A DNA stretch of 64,000 bases from CAIZGX01 sp044239865 (GCA_044239865.1 JBIIAO010000002.1:757281-821280), one strand, 5' to 3'. Shown: positions 9,082 to 18,495, counted from the first letter of the stretch. The notes: generated by a model from the sequence alone, not told the origin. Numbers and translations are program-made.

Positions 9082-9504
9082 ATGATCCAAGGTCGCAGAG
9101 AACTTCGTTTTCCTTCAGTGTTAGAAAGCATACATTTAGCTGAAAAGCTAGTAGACGATGTTTGCAGTGAGTACAATGTAAAGGAAGATTATTACGGGGA
9201 AGTTTTGATATGTCTTACGGAAGCGGTGAACAACGCAGTTGTTCACGGAAACCGCATGAGCACAGACCTTCAGGTTTCATTAACCTTCGAGTTGGAGAAT
9301 GAAAAGACTTTGCGATTTATTATTTGTGATGAGGGTCCGGGTTTCGATTACGAAAGTCTGCCAGATCCCACCGCTCCTGAAAACATTGAATTGCCTCACG
9401 GAAGAGGTGTCTTTTTGATGCAACGCTTGGCCGACAGATGCACGTTTAACAACGGCGGAACGGAGGTAGTTGTGGAATTCGATGTAGCAGGCACAGCGGA
9501 ATAA
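9082..9504 (+). CDS. RsbW-like serine kinase / ATP-binding protein (HATPase fold)
   Basis: This 140-residue single-domain GHKL ATPase resembles anti-sigma kinases. It has an N box EAVNNAVVHGN (about residues 48-58), a G1 box DEGPGFD (about 92-98) and a G2 box GRGVFLM (about 113-119). Proteins of this class phosphorylate an anti-anti-sigma factor or bind a sigma factor. No STAS-domain partner is nearby, so the target is unknown. It sits 58 bp after the DUF4175 gene, in the same orientation. Confidence 0.85.
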   Translation: MIQGRRELRFPSVLESIHLAEKLVDDVCSEYNVKEDYYGEVLICLTEAVNNAVVHGNRMSTDLQVSLTFELENEKTLRFIICDEGPGFDYESLPDPTAPENIELPHGRGVFLMQRLADRCTFNNGGTEVVVEFDVAGTAE

Positions 9505-9519
9505 TCTTAAATTTGCCAC

Positions 9520-11061
9520 ATGCAAGAAAAATTAGCCAATCTCGAACAGAAGAAGCATGAAGCTTTATTGGGTGGTGGTGCGAAGCGCATAGAGTCGCAA
9601 CACAAAAAAGGAAAACTCACAGCTCGTGAGCGTTTAGAAGTATTATTAGATTCAAACTCTTTCGAAGAAATAGGAATGTTGGTGACTCACCGCAGTACCA
9701 ATTTCGGATTAGAAAATGAAAAATATTTAGGCGATGGAGTAGTTACAGGATACGGTAAAATCAACGGTCGTTTGGTGTATGTCTTCTCTCAGGATTTTAC
9801 CGTAATGGGCGGATCGCTTGCTGAAGCACACGCGCAGAAGATTTGCAAAATCATGGACTTGTCCATGAAAAACGGCGCGCCCTTGATTGGTCTGAACGAC
9901 AGTGGTGGCGCACGTATTCAGGAAGGCGTGGTGAGTCTTGGCGGCTACGCCGACATCTTCTACAAGAATGTTCAAGCCAGCGGCGTTGTGCCACAGTTGA
10001 GTGCGATCATGGGACCTTGCGCTGGCGGTGCTGTGTATTCTCCAGCTTTAACAGACTTCATTGTTATGGTGGAAAACACGAGCTACATGTTTGTGACTGG
10101 TCCGAACGTAGTGAAGACTGTTACACACGAAGAAGTAAGCAGTGAAGATTTAGGCGGTGCAAGTGCACACAGCACGAAAAGTGGTGTTACGCATTTGACG
10201 GCAGAGAACGATGTGGCTGCGTTGAAGGTGATTCGTCAAATGCTCTCGTACATGCCGCAAAACTGCGAGGAAACTCCAGCGCGCTTGCCTTACGAAACAG
10301 GAAACGAAAGAAGAGAAGGTTTAAATGGAATTATACCGGCCAATCCGAATCAACCCTACGACATTAAAGAAGTTATTGCAGCCGTTGTAGACGAAGAGTC
10401 TTGGTTGGAAGTACATAAAGATTATGCTGAAAATATTGTTGTCGGATTTGCGCGCCTTGCTGGAAGAAGCATTGGTATTGTTGCGAATCAGCCAGCGTTT
10501 TTAGCTGGAGTGTTAGACATTAAGAGTAGCAACAAGGCTGCTCGCTTCGTAAGATTCTGCGACGCGTTTAATATTCCATTGTTGGTGTTGGAAGACGTTC
10601 CTGGATTCTTACCGGGTACCGACCAAGAGTGGAACGGAATTATTTCGAACGGAGCGAAGTTGTTGTACGCTTTCAGCGAAGCAACGGTTCCTCGCGTTAC
10701 TGTAATTACGCGCAAAGCTTATGGCGGAGCGTATGACGTAATGAACAGCAAGCATATTGGTGCAGACATGAACTTCGCCTGGCCTTCGGCAGAGATTGCT
10801 GTAATGGGCGCTAAAGGCGCTGCTGAGATTATTTTCAAAAAGGAAATTGCAGAAGCAGCAGATAAAGACGCGAAGTTGAAAGAGAAGGAAGCGGAGTATG
10901 CGACGCTATTCGCAAATCCATACAGCGCAGCTGAACGTGGATATGTAGACGAAGTAATTGAGCCAGCAGTGACTCGCGAAAAGTTGATTCGTGCATTTGA
11001 AATGCTCGAAAACAAAGTAGAGAAAATGCCTCGCAAGAAGCACGGAAATATTCCATTGTAA
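9520..11061 (+). CDS. Acyl-CoA (propionyl-CoA type) carboxylase beta subunit
   Basis: This is a 513-residue carboxyltransferase subunit of a biotin-dependent acyl-CoA carboxylase, which moves CO2 from carboxybiotin to propionyl- or acetyl-CoA. The two crotonase-like halves are clear. The N half has LTARERLEVLLD, FSQDFTVMGGSL, LNDSGGARIQEG and GPCAGGAVYSPALTDF. The C half has NQPAFLAGVLDIKSSNKAARF, LVLEDVPGFLPGT and TRKAYGGAYDVMNSK. Length and motifs match PccB. No biotin-carboxylase or carrier gene is adjacent, so the holoenzyme partner lies elsewhere. Confidence 0.93.
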   Translation: MQEKLANLEQKKHEALLGGGAKRIESQHKKGKLTARERLEVLLDSNSFEEIGMLVTHRSTNFGLENEKYLGDGVVTGYGKINGRLVYVFSQDFTVMGGSLAEAHAQKICKIMDLSMKNGAPLIGLNDSGGARIQEGVVSLGGYADIFYKNVQASGVVPQLSAIMGPCAGGAVYSPALTDFIVMVENTSYMFVTGPNVVKTVTHEEVSSEDLGGASAHSTKSGVTHLTAENDVAALKVIRQMLSYMPQNCEETPARLPYETGNERREGLNGIIPANPNQPYDIKEVIAAVVDEESWLEVHKDYAENIVVGFARLAGRSIGIVANQPAFLAGVLDIKSSNKAARFVRFCDAFNIPLLVLEDVPGFLPGTDQEWNGIISNGAKLLYAFSEATVPRVTVITRKAYGGAYDVMNSKHIGADMNFAWPSAEIAVMGAKGAAEIIFKKEIAEAADKDAKLKEKEAEYATLFANPYSAAERGYVDEVIEPAVTREKLIRAFEMLENKVEKMPRKKHGNIPL

Positions 11062-11070
11062 TTCGAAACT

Positions 11071-11592
11071 ATGCCTTTAATTCTCCCTGTTAACGGCGTC
11101 TCTCCAGTGTGGGGAAACGAATGTTTCATTGCTGAAAACGCAACGATTGTTGGTCAGGTTACCATGGGAAATCAATGCAGTGTGTGGTTCACGGCTGTGG
11201 TTCGCGGCGACGTGAATACCATTGAAATAGGCAATAAAGTTAACATTCAAGACGGTGCTATTATTCACGGCACCTATCAGAAAGCCGGAACTAAAATTGG
11301 AAACAACGTTAGCATTGGCCATAGAGCCATGGTTCACGGATGCACCATTCACGACAATGTGCTTATTGGAATGGGTGCAATAGTCATGGACAATTGCGTG
11401 ATTGAAGAGAACTGCATTATTGCAGCGGGCGCCATTCTTACCGAGGGAACGCATGTGAAAAGTGGAAGTGTTTACGCTGGTATTCCAGCAAAAAAAATCA
11501 AAGACCTTTCTCCGGAATTGTTTCAAGGTGAAGTGCAGCGCATAGCGAATAACTATGTCATGTATTCATCATGGTTTCAACCTAAAAAATAA
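11071..11592 (+). CDS. Gamma-class carbonic anhydrase family protein (left-handed beta helix)
   Basis: This 173-residue hexapeptide-repeat protein belongs to the YrdA/PaaY/gamma-carbonic anhydrase family. The repeats run through about residues 20-140 (ENATIVGQVTMGNQCSVWFTAVVRGD, IGNKVNIQDGAIIHG, IGNNVSIGHRAMVHG, IHDNVLIGMGAIVMD). The metal-ligand histidines are visible in DGAIIHG and GHRAMVHG. Family members form trimers and several are zinc or iron carbonic anhydrases. It begins 9 bp after the carboxylase gene, a neighbour whose bicarbonate use makes the pairing sensible. Confidence 0.9.
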   Translation: MPLILPVNGVSPVWGNECFIAENATIVGQVTMGNQCSVWFTAVVRGDVNTIEIGNKVNIQDGAIIHGTYQKAGTKIGNNVSIGHRAMVHGCTIHDNVLIGMGAIVMDNCVIEENCIIAAGAILTEGTHVKSGSVYAGIPAKKIKDLSPELFQGEVQRIANNYVMYSSWFQPKK

Positions 11593-11598
11593 TATTTT

Positions 11599-12486
11599 AT
11601 GTGGAAAAAGTTGCTTGTCGTTGTTTGCGCAATTGCGCCTGCATTTGCTTTCGCACAGTCGAAGGACACCCTAATTAATTTCCGTGGAATGGAAATTCCA
11701 ATGGTGCTTTCATTTAGTGATGAGTTTAACGGTTCAGCGCTTAACGAGAAAAAATGGAATCTTCGTGAAGGAGTAACACGCGATGCCGAGCAGAAGATTA
11801 CCCAGCAATGGCTAACGAAGGAAAGTGTTTCGGTGAAGAATGGAAAAGTGATTATTACAACGCTTCCGAAAGAGAGAAAAGAGCAGCCCTATTTTGTTTG
11901 GATAACTGACGGGATGAAAGAGCGCAAAGGGAACTTCAATTACGACACGGGAGAGTTCGAATCGAAGGAATTGTTCCATTGGGGATATTATGAAATTCGT
12001 TGCGAGTTGCCTAAGGGAAGAGACGCTTGGCCAGCATTCTGGTTGTACGGTGAATCTGACGGAACCAACAATGAAATTGATGTTTTCGAATTTTGGAATG
12101 AGCAAAAATTCTTTGGCGGATTCAGTCAGAAAAAGCAAGCACGTATTCAACATATGACTGCACACTACAACAAGAGAATGTCGGGTGTTGGTGTGAAGTT
12201 GCCATTCGACGGATCAGATGGAATGCACACCTACGGTGTGTTGTGGACAGAGAATGTCATTGTTTGGTACACAGATGGAAAAGAAATGCGCACCCTGTAC
12301 AGATACAAAAAAGCCAGTGATCGCAAAGACGGAAAGATTGTAAAAGGAAGAGAGGAAAATGTCTTTCCACAATCACCCATGAAACTGTTGGTAGATATGG
12401 CGGTTCAGCAATCTGAGAATAGATTGCCAATGGAAAAAAATTCCTTTGTGGTTGACTATGTTAGGGGCTTTGTTTTTGAAAAGTAA
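11599..12486 (+). CDS. Secreted glycoside hydrolase family 16 beta-glucanase-like enzyme
   Basis: A signal peptide (LLVVVCAIAPAFAFAQ) precedes a single GH16 jelly-roll domain, 295 residues in all. The catalytic signature EIDVFEFW lies near residues 159-166, with the nucleophile and acid/base Glu flanking the Asp as in the family's ExDxxE motif. WPAFWLYGESDG precedes it and GMHTYGVLWTENVIVWYTDGKE follows, both GH16 hallmarks. The likely substrate class is laminarin, lichenan, agar or carrageenan-type polysaccharide; this cannot be decided here. The last 26 bp overlap the 3' end of the convergent EamA gene. Confidence 0.9.
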   Translation: MWKKLLVVVCAIAPAFAFAQSKDTLINFRGMEIPMVLSFSDEFNGSALNEKKWNLREGVTRDAEQKITQQWLTKESVSVKNGKVIITTLPKERKEQPYFVWITDGMKERKGNFNYDTGEFESKELFHWGYYEIRCELPKGRDAWPAFWLYGESDGTNNEIDVFEFWNEQKFFGGFSQKKQARIQHMTAHYNKRMSGVGVKLPFDGSDGMHTYGVLWTENVIVWYTDGKEMRTLYRYKKASDRKDGKIVKGREENVFPQSPMKLLVDMAVQQSENRLPMEKNSFVVDYVRGFVFEK

Positions 12487-13348
12487 CCTTTTTTCGCAAC
12501 AAACTCTCTAACCAAACACTCGAAAGAATAAGTACTGCTCCGACGTAAAAAAGCGGACGCATGTATTCTGACTGTCCGTAAAAAAGTAAGGCCAATACAA
12601 TCGTGTAAACGGGCTCAAGATTTATAGCAATGGCGCAAGAAAAGGGAGACAGATATTTCATCACATTAACGCTGGCAATGAAAGCAAATGCCGTTGTGAC
12701 TGTTCCGAGTAGTACAACCAATAGCCATTCGTAAGTGCTAAGTTCAGCAATAATGTTCCATTCTCCTTGAATAGAAATAACAGCAATCAAAACCGCGCTT
12801 CCTCCTAACATTTCATAAAACGCAATGTTGCTAGCGTGCATGGTGCGGATAAACCTGCCGTTGAAAGAAGAAAAAATAGCTGCGAACAAAGCAGCCAACA
12901 GGGCGAATACGATTCCCCAGGCGTATTCCATTTCAACATTGAAAATAACTGCAACGCCCGCGGTTACCAAGGTTCCAAGTGCGAGTTCCTTCCAAACAAA
13001 TTTCTTTCGCGTAAACAACGGAGAAACAAGCGCAACAAAAAAAGCTGTAGTGCTAATAACCGCAAGTGCTGTGCTAACGTTGCTGATGTGAATGCTATAA
13101 AAAAAGCAGAGCCAATGCGCAGCAGTGAGGACGCCAACGAACAACAATTTAATAAGATCGAAGCGTGAAACTAGGAAGGATTTTTTCCAGAAATATTTGT
13201 AAATCGCAATGGAGACAAGCGCTACGATCATGCGCAAAAACACCAATACAGTTACGGAGAAGTTCAACTCCTTTCCAAGGATACCTGTGAACCCCCAAAG
13301 AAAAACAATGAAATGAAGTAGGACGAGCGCCTTATTCCGCTCCTTCAT
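12461..13348 (-). CDS. EamA-family (DMT) small-molecule exporter
   Basis: The protein has 295 residues and ten predicted membrane segments in two EamA repeats (FIVFLWGFTGILGKEL near the N-terminus; second repeat from about residue 145, AWGIVFALLAALFAAIFSSFNGRF). The family exports metabolites or amino acids; the substrate is unknown. I chose ATG 13348 (MKERNKALVLLHF), not the in-frame TTG at 13369, because it starts close to the first membrane helix. The start overlaps the end of the upstream DUF502 gene by 17 bp, suggesting translational coupling. The tail overlaps the GH16 gene. Confidence 0.9.
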   Translation of the reverse strand: MKERNKALVLLHFIVFLWGFTGILGKELNFSVTVLVFLRMIVALVSIAIYKYFWKKSFLVSRFDLIKLLFVGVLTAAHWLCFFYSIHISNVSTALAVISTTAFFVALVSPLFTRKKFVWKELALGTLVTAGVAVIFNVEMEYAWGIVFALLAALFAAIFSSFNGRFIRTMHASNIAFYEMLGGSAVLIAVISIQGEWNIIAELSTYEWLLVVLLGTVTTAFAFIASVNVMKYLSPFSCAIAINLEPVYTIVLALLFYGQSEYMRPLFYVGAVLILSSVWLESLLRKKVTFQKQSP

Positions 13349-13928
13349 TTTTTTCCGGCTCGAATTCAACTACTCCACCACTTACAACATATTTCATAAG
13401 TTCGAGTGAGTTACCCGTAATGAGTTTTACATTGCTACGAGGAACAATAACAAGGTGTCCGGAAAAACTATAACTCATGGGAATATATACTCCCACTTTC
13501 CCTGCTTCTGCTTCGCCAATTTCTTGAAGATCTTCATCGGTAACAAACCCAATAACTTCAACTTCATGATCCTTGCTTAATCTTACTAAAACAGGCTTGT
13601 TGAAGCGCTTCTTATTTCCTACAAATGCACCGAGCATATCTGTAATGCTCTTATAAATAGTTTTAATAAATGGAATGCGGTCTAAGAATTTCGAAAAACG
13701 AGTTCTTATCTGCTCATTAATAATTTTTGCTCCAAGAAAGCCCAGAATTACAAGTGTTATGAGCAGAAGAACAATACCCAATCCAGGGTACTTGTGTTCA
13801 ATCGGAATAACGCGATCGAGTGAGTCGAAGATGGTATATATAACATACCCCGTAATGTAAACGGGAAGAGCTAGCACCAAGCCATTAATAAGGTAGGCAA
13901 ATATTTTTTTTGAGAGCGACTGTTTCAT
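13332..13928 (-). CDS. DUF502 family membrane protein
   Basis: This 198-residue protein has two N-terminal membrane helices (YLINGLVLALPVYITGYVIYTIF and GLGIVLLLITLVILGFLGA). A conserved cytoplasmic region follows (IPFIKTIYKSITDMLGAF, PVLVRLSKDHEVEVIGFVTDED, VGVYIPMSYSFSGHLVIVPRSNV). These are the family landmarks of DUF502. The biochemical function is not established. It probably forms a two-gene operon with the EamA exporter. Confidence 0.9.
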   Translation of the reverse strand: MKQSLSKKIFAYLINGLVLALPVYITGYVIYTIFDSLDRVIPIEHKYPGLGIVLLLITLVILGFLGAKIINEQIRTRFSKFLDRIPFIKTIYKSITDMLGAFVGNKKRFNKPVLVRLSKDHEVEVIGFVTDEDLQEIGEAEAGKVGVYIPMSYSFSGHLVIVPRSNVKLITGNSLELMKYVVSGGVVEFEPEKNEGAE

Positions 13929-14034
13929 ATTGTACGCGAAGATAGATTTTCTTTCTTTCTTTTAAAGACGAAAGCATTGCACAATTAAAAAAAAATACCT
14001 AAACTTGAATGAGCATTAGCTCTAACCTTAACCT

Positions 14035-15771
14035 ATGAAAAACATCTACGCCTTTTTAGCGGTTTTCTTTGTTGGAATTTTCGCCGTGAACGCACAATGT
14101 CCAACATGTGCTCCTGACCCTACCTGCACAAACACAACGGGGACACCCATGATTTGTCCTGCGATTCCGCCGAATGCAACCACGGGTGTTTATTACGAGC
14201 AGGTCATGACGTTCTTCATTCCAACAGATGTTGTAGACCCTTCTTCGGGCATTAACGCAACCCTTCTTCAATTAACCATTACAGATGTTTCCGGATTGCC
14301 TTTTGGATTGGAATTTACATTGAATGATGCTGACGGGATTTTTTATCCGCCACAAGGAGAAACTTCTGGCTGTGCTACCATCTGCGGAGTTCCTGTATTA
14401 CCGGGGACTTATGATATTGTTATCAGTATTACCGCTCTGGCGGAAGCATTTGGATTTGAAGTCACTCAAAACGACAGTTTTATTATTACGCTTATTGTTG
14501 AGCAAGGACCTGGAGGAACTTCTACTTTTACGTTTGATCAGTCTGCCGGATGCGGTTCTTTAGATGTCGATTATGTTGCAACAATCGGTGGCGACGCTGG
14601 GCAATTGACAACGTATACATGGGATTTCGGAAACGGACAAACGGGAACGGGCGCAGATCCTGCACCTATTAATTACCCAGCACCCGGAACGTATACAGCT
14701 GCGCTGCAAACCGTTATTTCTAACTATGTTATTACTTCTGTAAACCTTGCTGGAGTGAACGGAAACTGGAGTGGCGATGCCGACGATGTATTCAGTACTG
14801 CAGATCCGTACTTCACGATTAACAATTCGGCGGGAAGTGCTGTATACACAAGCGGAACGGTTACTAATCAAACAAGTGCCTCATACGCTAATGTAAATTT
14901 CACTCTTTCGAATCCGCCGTACACCATTACGTTTTGGGATTCTGACGACATCACGCAAGATGATAATTTGGGAACGTCTTCCTTCAACATTGCGACAGGT
15001 TCTCAGTCTTTCAACTCTGGAAATGGCACTTCAGGGGCCATTAACATCTCATTGAACGAAGTGACAAATATTTCAGCATCTACTGCAATCAGCGTCTTTC
15101 CTCAACCCGACGCTTTGATGAGTGTAACGGGGAATGTGATTTCATGCACTAACGACACCATGCCAACGTACTTCTGGTATTACGACGGGGTGCTAATCTC
15201 AGGCGAATCGGGTTCAAGCCTAACCATGACCGAATCTGGCTATTATACGGTTTACGTGCAAAACGAATTCGGATGTTCTTCTACGAGTGAGCCCTATTTG
15301 TATTGTGCGCCTATTGAAGCCTTCTGGAACGCTGCGGCTGATCAGTTGTCGGTTGCAGATATTTACGATACATACCAATGGTTCTACAATGGAATGCTTT
15401 TGCAAGGCGCTATTACTTATTATTTGATTAGCCCGCCAAACGGAGTTTATGCTGTGCAGGTTACCAATAGCTACGGTTGCGTGCTAACATCTGATATGAT
15501 AACCGTAAACGTAGGGGTGGAAGAAATAGCACTGGAAGACCAATTGAATATTTATCCGAATCCGGTTACCGATGTATTGAATGTTCAATGGAACAATACC
15601 ACTGAAACGGCTACGCTTTCTATTCGTGATCTTTCAGGAAGATTGGTTCTTTCGGAACGCGTAGCGAATGGAAACGCAGTGCTTGAGCTTTCTTCATTAT
15701 CAAGTGGCAACTACATTTTGGAATTGCAAATGACAGACCGGACTATCCGCAAGCAAGTTGTAAAGCAATAA
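14035..15771 (+). CDS. Secreted PKD-domain protein with T9SS type A sorting domain
   Basis: The protein has 578 residues. A signal peptide (YAFLAVFFVGIFAVNAQ) is followed by a Cys/Pro-rich segment (CPTCAPDPTCTNTTGTP). A PKD-like domain near residues 165-230 carries YTWDFGNGQTG. A beta-rich region with NGNWSGDADDVFSTADPYF follows, then Ig-like repeats with paired cysteines around 'YFWYYDGVLISGESGSS' and 'YQWFYNGMLL'. The T9SS C-terminal domain occupies about the last 75 residues (IYPNPVTDVLNVQW, SIRDLSGRLVLSE, LSSGNYILELQM). It is a secreted or surface protein of unknown role. Confidence 0.9.
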   Translation: MKNIYAFLAVFFVGIFAVNAQCPTCAPDPTCTNTTGTPMICPAIPPNATTGVYYEQVMTFFIPTDVVDPSSGINATLLQLTITDVSGLPFGLEFTLNDADGIFYPPQGETSGCATICGVPVLPGTYDIVISITALAEAFGFEVTQNDSFIITLIVEQGPGGTSTFTFDQSAGCGSLDVDYVATIGGDAGQLTTYTWDFGNGQTGTGADPAPINYPAPGTYTAALQTVISNYVITSVNLAGVNGNWSGDADDVFSTADPYFTINNSAGSAVYTSGTVTNQTSASYANVNFTLSNPPYTITFWDSDDITQDDNLGTSSFNIATGSQSFNSGNGTSGAINISLNEVTNISASTAISVFPQPDALMSVTGNVISCTNDTMPTYFWYYDGVLISGESGSSLTMTESGYYTVYVQNEFGCSSTSEPYLYCAPIEAFWNAAADQLSVADIYDTYQWFYNGMLLQGAITYYLISPPNGVYAVQVTNSYGCVLTSDMITVNVGVEEIALEDQLNIYPNPVTDVLNVQWNNTTETATLSIRDLSGRLVLSERVANGNAVLELSSLSSGNYILELQMTDRTIRKQVVKQ

Positions 15772-15772
15772 T

Positions 15773-15809
15773 GTGCAAGTACGAATGTGAATACACGAAT
15801 GTCTTCGAC
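15773..15809. repeat. GAAT-spaced variable mini-hairpin array (3 units)
   Basis: Three small palindromes are joined by GAAT: GTGCaaGTAC (15773-15782), GTGaataCAC (15787-15796) and GTCttcGAC (15801-15809). The array fills the whole gap between the stop codons of the convergent T9SS gene (15771) and yraN (15810). It has the same format as the arrays at 40726, 44357 and 45836. It could act as a bidirectional transcript-end structure. Confidence 0.75.
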
Positions 15810-16175
15810 TTATTTGACTAAAGGATAAAACGCCTCTTCGAAATGAAAGATTTTTGTAGAGGCGTTTTCTTGTTCCACGATAGAAACCACGTCGAACCGA
15901 GGTTCGAGTGAATAGTTGTGAAGCACAATGAACAAGTGCGCTGCACGAATTAGTTTCTGTCGCTTACGCGGATTCACCGCGTCGAGCGGATTTCCGAAGG
16001 CGTCGGTGCTGCGTGTTTTCACTTCAACAAAGACGAGATAATCCTGATCAATCATGATTAAATCAATTTCATAGGGATCGATTCGCCAGTTCATGGCGAC
16101 TTCCTTGTATCCTTTTTTCTTTAAAAAGTCTAGCGCTTGCGCTTCGCCTTTTTTTCCTAATGCAGTGTGGTTCAT
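15810..16175 (-). CDS. yraN: YraN family (UPF0102) nuclease-like protein
   Basis: The protein has 121 residues, the normal family length. It carries the restriction-endonuclease-like core: GKKGEAQALDFLKKKGY, NWRIDPYEIDLIMIDQDYLVFVEVKTR (the D and ExK catalytic-type residues) and NPRKRQKLIRAA. The family's substrate is not known. Its start region overlaps nothing upstream, and the next gene diverges 38 bp away. Confidence 0.92.
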   Translation of the reverse strand: MNHTALGKKGEAQALDFLKKKGYKEVAMNWRIDPYEIDLIMIDQDYLVFVEVKTRSTDAFGNPLDAVNPRKRQKLIRAAHLFIVLHNYSLEPRFDVVSIVEQENASTKIFHFEEAFYPLVK

Positions 16176-16213
16176 GGTTAAGCAATTACATTTGCTGCAA
16201 ATTATTTCGGTTT

Positions 16214-17077
16214 ATGAAAAATCTTTTTGTTTTCATGTTTGTGTTTATGGGCATAACAAGTTTCGCTCAGAGTTCTAACGAGCCACAATCTTCATGGGGC
16301 GGGGTTTCTGAGCGTAAGGGACAGAATTATATCTATTGGGGTTATAACCGTTCTTCGTACCTAAGAAGCTACATTCATTTCAAAGGAGAAGGATACGATT
16401 TCGAGTTGAAGGAGGTTAGCGCAACCGATATGCCCGCTAAGTTTGATCCAAATGTTTATTTGAACATAAAGTATTTCAGTGTGCCGCAATTCAATGTTCG
16501 TTTTGGTCGCTTTATTACCGACCAATTTTCAGTTTCAGTGGGTTGGGACCATATGAAGTATCGCTTAACGCCTACGCAGACGTGCATTTTAAACGGTTAC
16601 ATAGACACTACGAAGTTTTCCGGACAAGAATTCACCGGGAATTTCAACAATCAACAGATTTTGTACACCAACAGTTTCATGGATTTCCATCACAGTAACG
16701 GATTTAATTTTGTTCGCGCGGCTGCAGAGTATCGCGCGCCTGTGTGGAGAAACAAAACCAATCAGTGCGGGCTTTTCATGTGGTGTTCAGGAAACTTAGG
16801 CTTCTTTTTACCTTGGACAGACTTCACGTTTTATGGTGAACGTCACTTGAATAAGCTTCACCCCGCAGGATGGGGATGGAGCGCTTCTTCAGGTCTTCGC
16901 TTCGAAGCAGGAAAACATTTCTTCGCACAAATCGGTGCGCAATTCGGAAGATCGTATCTAGGAGATATTATGCTGGAAGACGGCGACAAAAACGCTCGCG
17001 CTCAGCAATCCATTACCTTCATGGAACGCTCGTGGTCTATCGGAACCTACTTCGGTGGTGGGAAGAAGAAACGGTAA
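16214..17077 (+). CDS. Probable outer-membrane protein, unknown function
   Basis: I start at ATG 16214, which gives a clean signal peptide (MKNLFVFMFVFMGITSFAQ); an upstream in-frame ATG at 16160 would bury it. The 287-residue product alternates aromatic and polar residues in repeated beta-strand-like segments (YIYWGYNRSSYLRSYIHFKG, VRFGRFITDQFSVSVGWDHMKYR, HFFAQIGAQFGRSYLGD) and ends in a strand followed by lysines and an arginine. This suggests an outer-membrane beta barrel. I do not recognise a named family. Confidence 0.75.
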   Translation: MKNLFVFMFVFMGITSFAQSSNEPQSSWGGVSERKGQNYIYWGYNRSSYLRSYIHFKGEGYDFELKEVSATDMPAKFDPNVYLNIKYFSVPQFNVRFGRFITDQFSVSVGWDHMKYRLTPTQTCILNGYIDTTKFSGQEFTGNFNNQQILYTNSFMDFHHSNGFNFVRAAAEYRAPVWRNKTNQCGLFMWCSGNLGFFLPWTDFTFYGERHLNKLHPAGWGWSASSGLRFEAGKHFFAQIGAQFGRSYLGDIMLEDGDKNARAQQSITFMERSWSIGTYFGGGKKKR

Positions 17078-17088
17078 AATCCTACGGA

Positions 17089-18495
17089 TCAAATATGAAT
17101 CGCGCGTTTCGCAGTCGCATCCAACGCCGCTTCCTTGAAGCTCTCGGTGAATGTTGGGTGAGCGTGAGAGATGCGTCCAATGTCTTCCGCGCTAGCACGG
17201 AATTCCATGGCTACAACGGCTTCAGCAATCATGTCTGCGCAACGCGGACCAATCATGTGAACCCCTAAGATTTCATCGGTGTCTTTGTCGGCCAATACTT
17301 TCACCAATCCATCGGTGTCCATACTCGCACGCGCTCTTCCGCTGGCTTTGAATGGGAAGCTTCCTACTTTGTAGTTCTTGCCCATCTCTTTCAATTGCTC
17401 TTCAGTGTATCCAACACTCGCAACTTCAGGCCACGTGTAAACAACACCTGGAATTAAGTTGTAGTTGATGTGTGGTTTTTGTCCGGCAATAACTTCTGCA
17501 ACGAATGTTCCTTCTTCTTCCGCTTTGTGCGCAAGCATGGCGCCTTTCACCACATCGCCAATTGCATAGATGTTCGGAACACTTGATTGAAGGTGATTGT
17601 TAGTCACGATTCTTCCGCGTTCGTCTACTTGAACGCCCGCTTTGTCTAATCCTAAATTGTCTGTGTACGGCTTTCTTCCAACCGAAACAAGAACGTAGTC
17701 ACCTTCTAGGGTAAGCTCTTCTCCTTTCGCGTTGTCTGCTTTCACCGTAACGGTTTTTCCTTTCGCGGTTACTTCTTTCACTTTGTGTGAAAGGAAGAAT
17801 TCGAAGCCAATAGCGGTCAATGATTTTTGAAGTTCTTTCCCCATTGTTTTATCCATGGTCGGAATAATTCCATCCATGAATTCAACCACACTCACCTTAG
17901 AGCCCAAACGCGCATAAACGCTTCCCAATTCAAGTCCAATTACACCACCACCGATAACAATCAAGTGCTTTGGAACTTCTTCCAACTTCAATGCTTCGGT
18001 GCTTGTAATAACGCGTTTTTTATCGATTTGAATGAAGGGTAAGTTCGCTGGTTTTGATCCGGTAGCTACAATGAAATTCTTTCCGCTTACCTCTTCGATT
18101 GCTCCGTCTGTTTTTGCAATGGAAACAGTTGTTGAAGAAGTGAAAGTTCCATGTCCGTGAATAACGGTCACTTTGTTTTTCTTCATTAAATAATCAATGC
18201 CTTTTGTTGTTTGGTCTACTACGTCTTGCTTACGCTTCACCATTTGGGTCAAGTTCACTTTCGGTTTTGAACCTAAATCAATCCCGTGCGCTTCAAATGT
18301 GTGAACCGCTTGGTGGTAGTGCTCGCTAGAGTCTAGAAGGGCTTTCGAAGGAATACATCCTACGTTCAAACAAGTTCCTCCAAGTGTTGAATAACGCTCA
18401 ATCAATGCGGTTTTCATACCCAATTGAGCGCAACGAATAGCGGCTACGTATCCACCTGGACCCGCGCCAACAACAACAACATCGAAATTTTCCAT
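17089..18495 (-). CDS. lpdA: Dihydrolipoyl dehydrogenase (E3)
   Basis: This 468-residue flavoprotein disulfide reductase reoxidises dihydrolipoamide with NAD+ for 2-oxoacid dehydrogenases and the glycine cleavage system. The FAD motif GAGPGGYVAA is near residues 11-20 and the redox disulfide GGTCLNVGCIPSKALL near 40-55. The NAD motif IGGGVIGLELGS is near 180, GRKPYT near 270, YAIGDV near 310, and the C-terminal catalytic pair HAHPTF.E near 445. gcvP lies 7 kb away in the same window. Confidence 0.97.
   Translation of the reverse strand: MENFDVVVVGAGPGGYVAAIRCAQLGMKTALIERYSTLGGTCLNVGCIPSKALLDSSEHYHQAVHTFEAHGIDLGSKPKVNLTQMVKRKQDVVDQTTKGIDYLMKKNKVTVIHGHGTFTSSTTVSIAKTDGAIEEVSGKNFIVATGSKPANLPFIQIDKKRVITSTEALKLEEVPKHLIVIGGGVIGLELGSVYARLGSKVSVVEFMDGIIPTMDKTMGKELQKSLTAIGFEFFLSHKVKEVTAKGKTVTVKADNAKGEELTLEGDYVLVSVGRKPYTDNLGLDKAGVQVDERGRIVTNNHLQSSVPNIYAIGDVVKGAMLAHKAEEEGTFVAEVIAGQKPHINYNLIPGVVYTWPEVASVGYTEEQLKEMGKNYKVGSFPFKASGRARASMDTDGLVKVLADKDTDEILGVHMIGPRCADMIAEAVVAMEFRASAEDIGRISHAHPTFTESFKEAALDATAKRAIHI

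Noticed and set aside
12461..12486. 26-bp tail-to-tail overlap of the GH16 and EamA genes as a sign of misannotation
   Set aside because: Both C-termini look natural in length for their families, so a true convergent overlap is the simpler reading.
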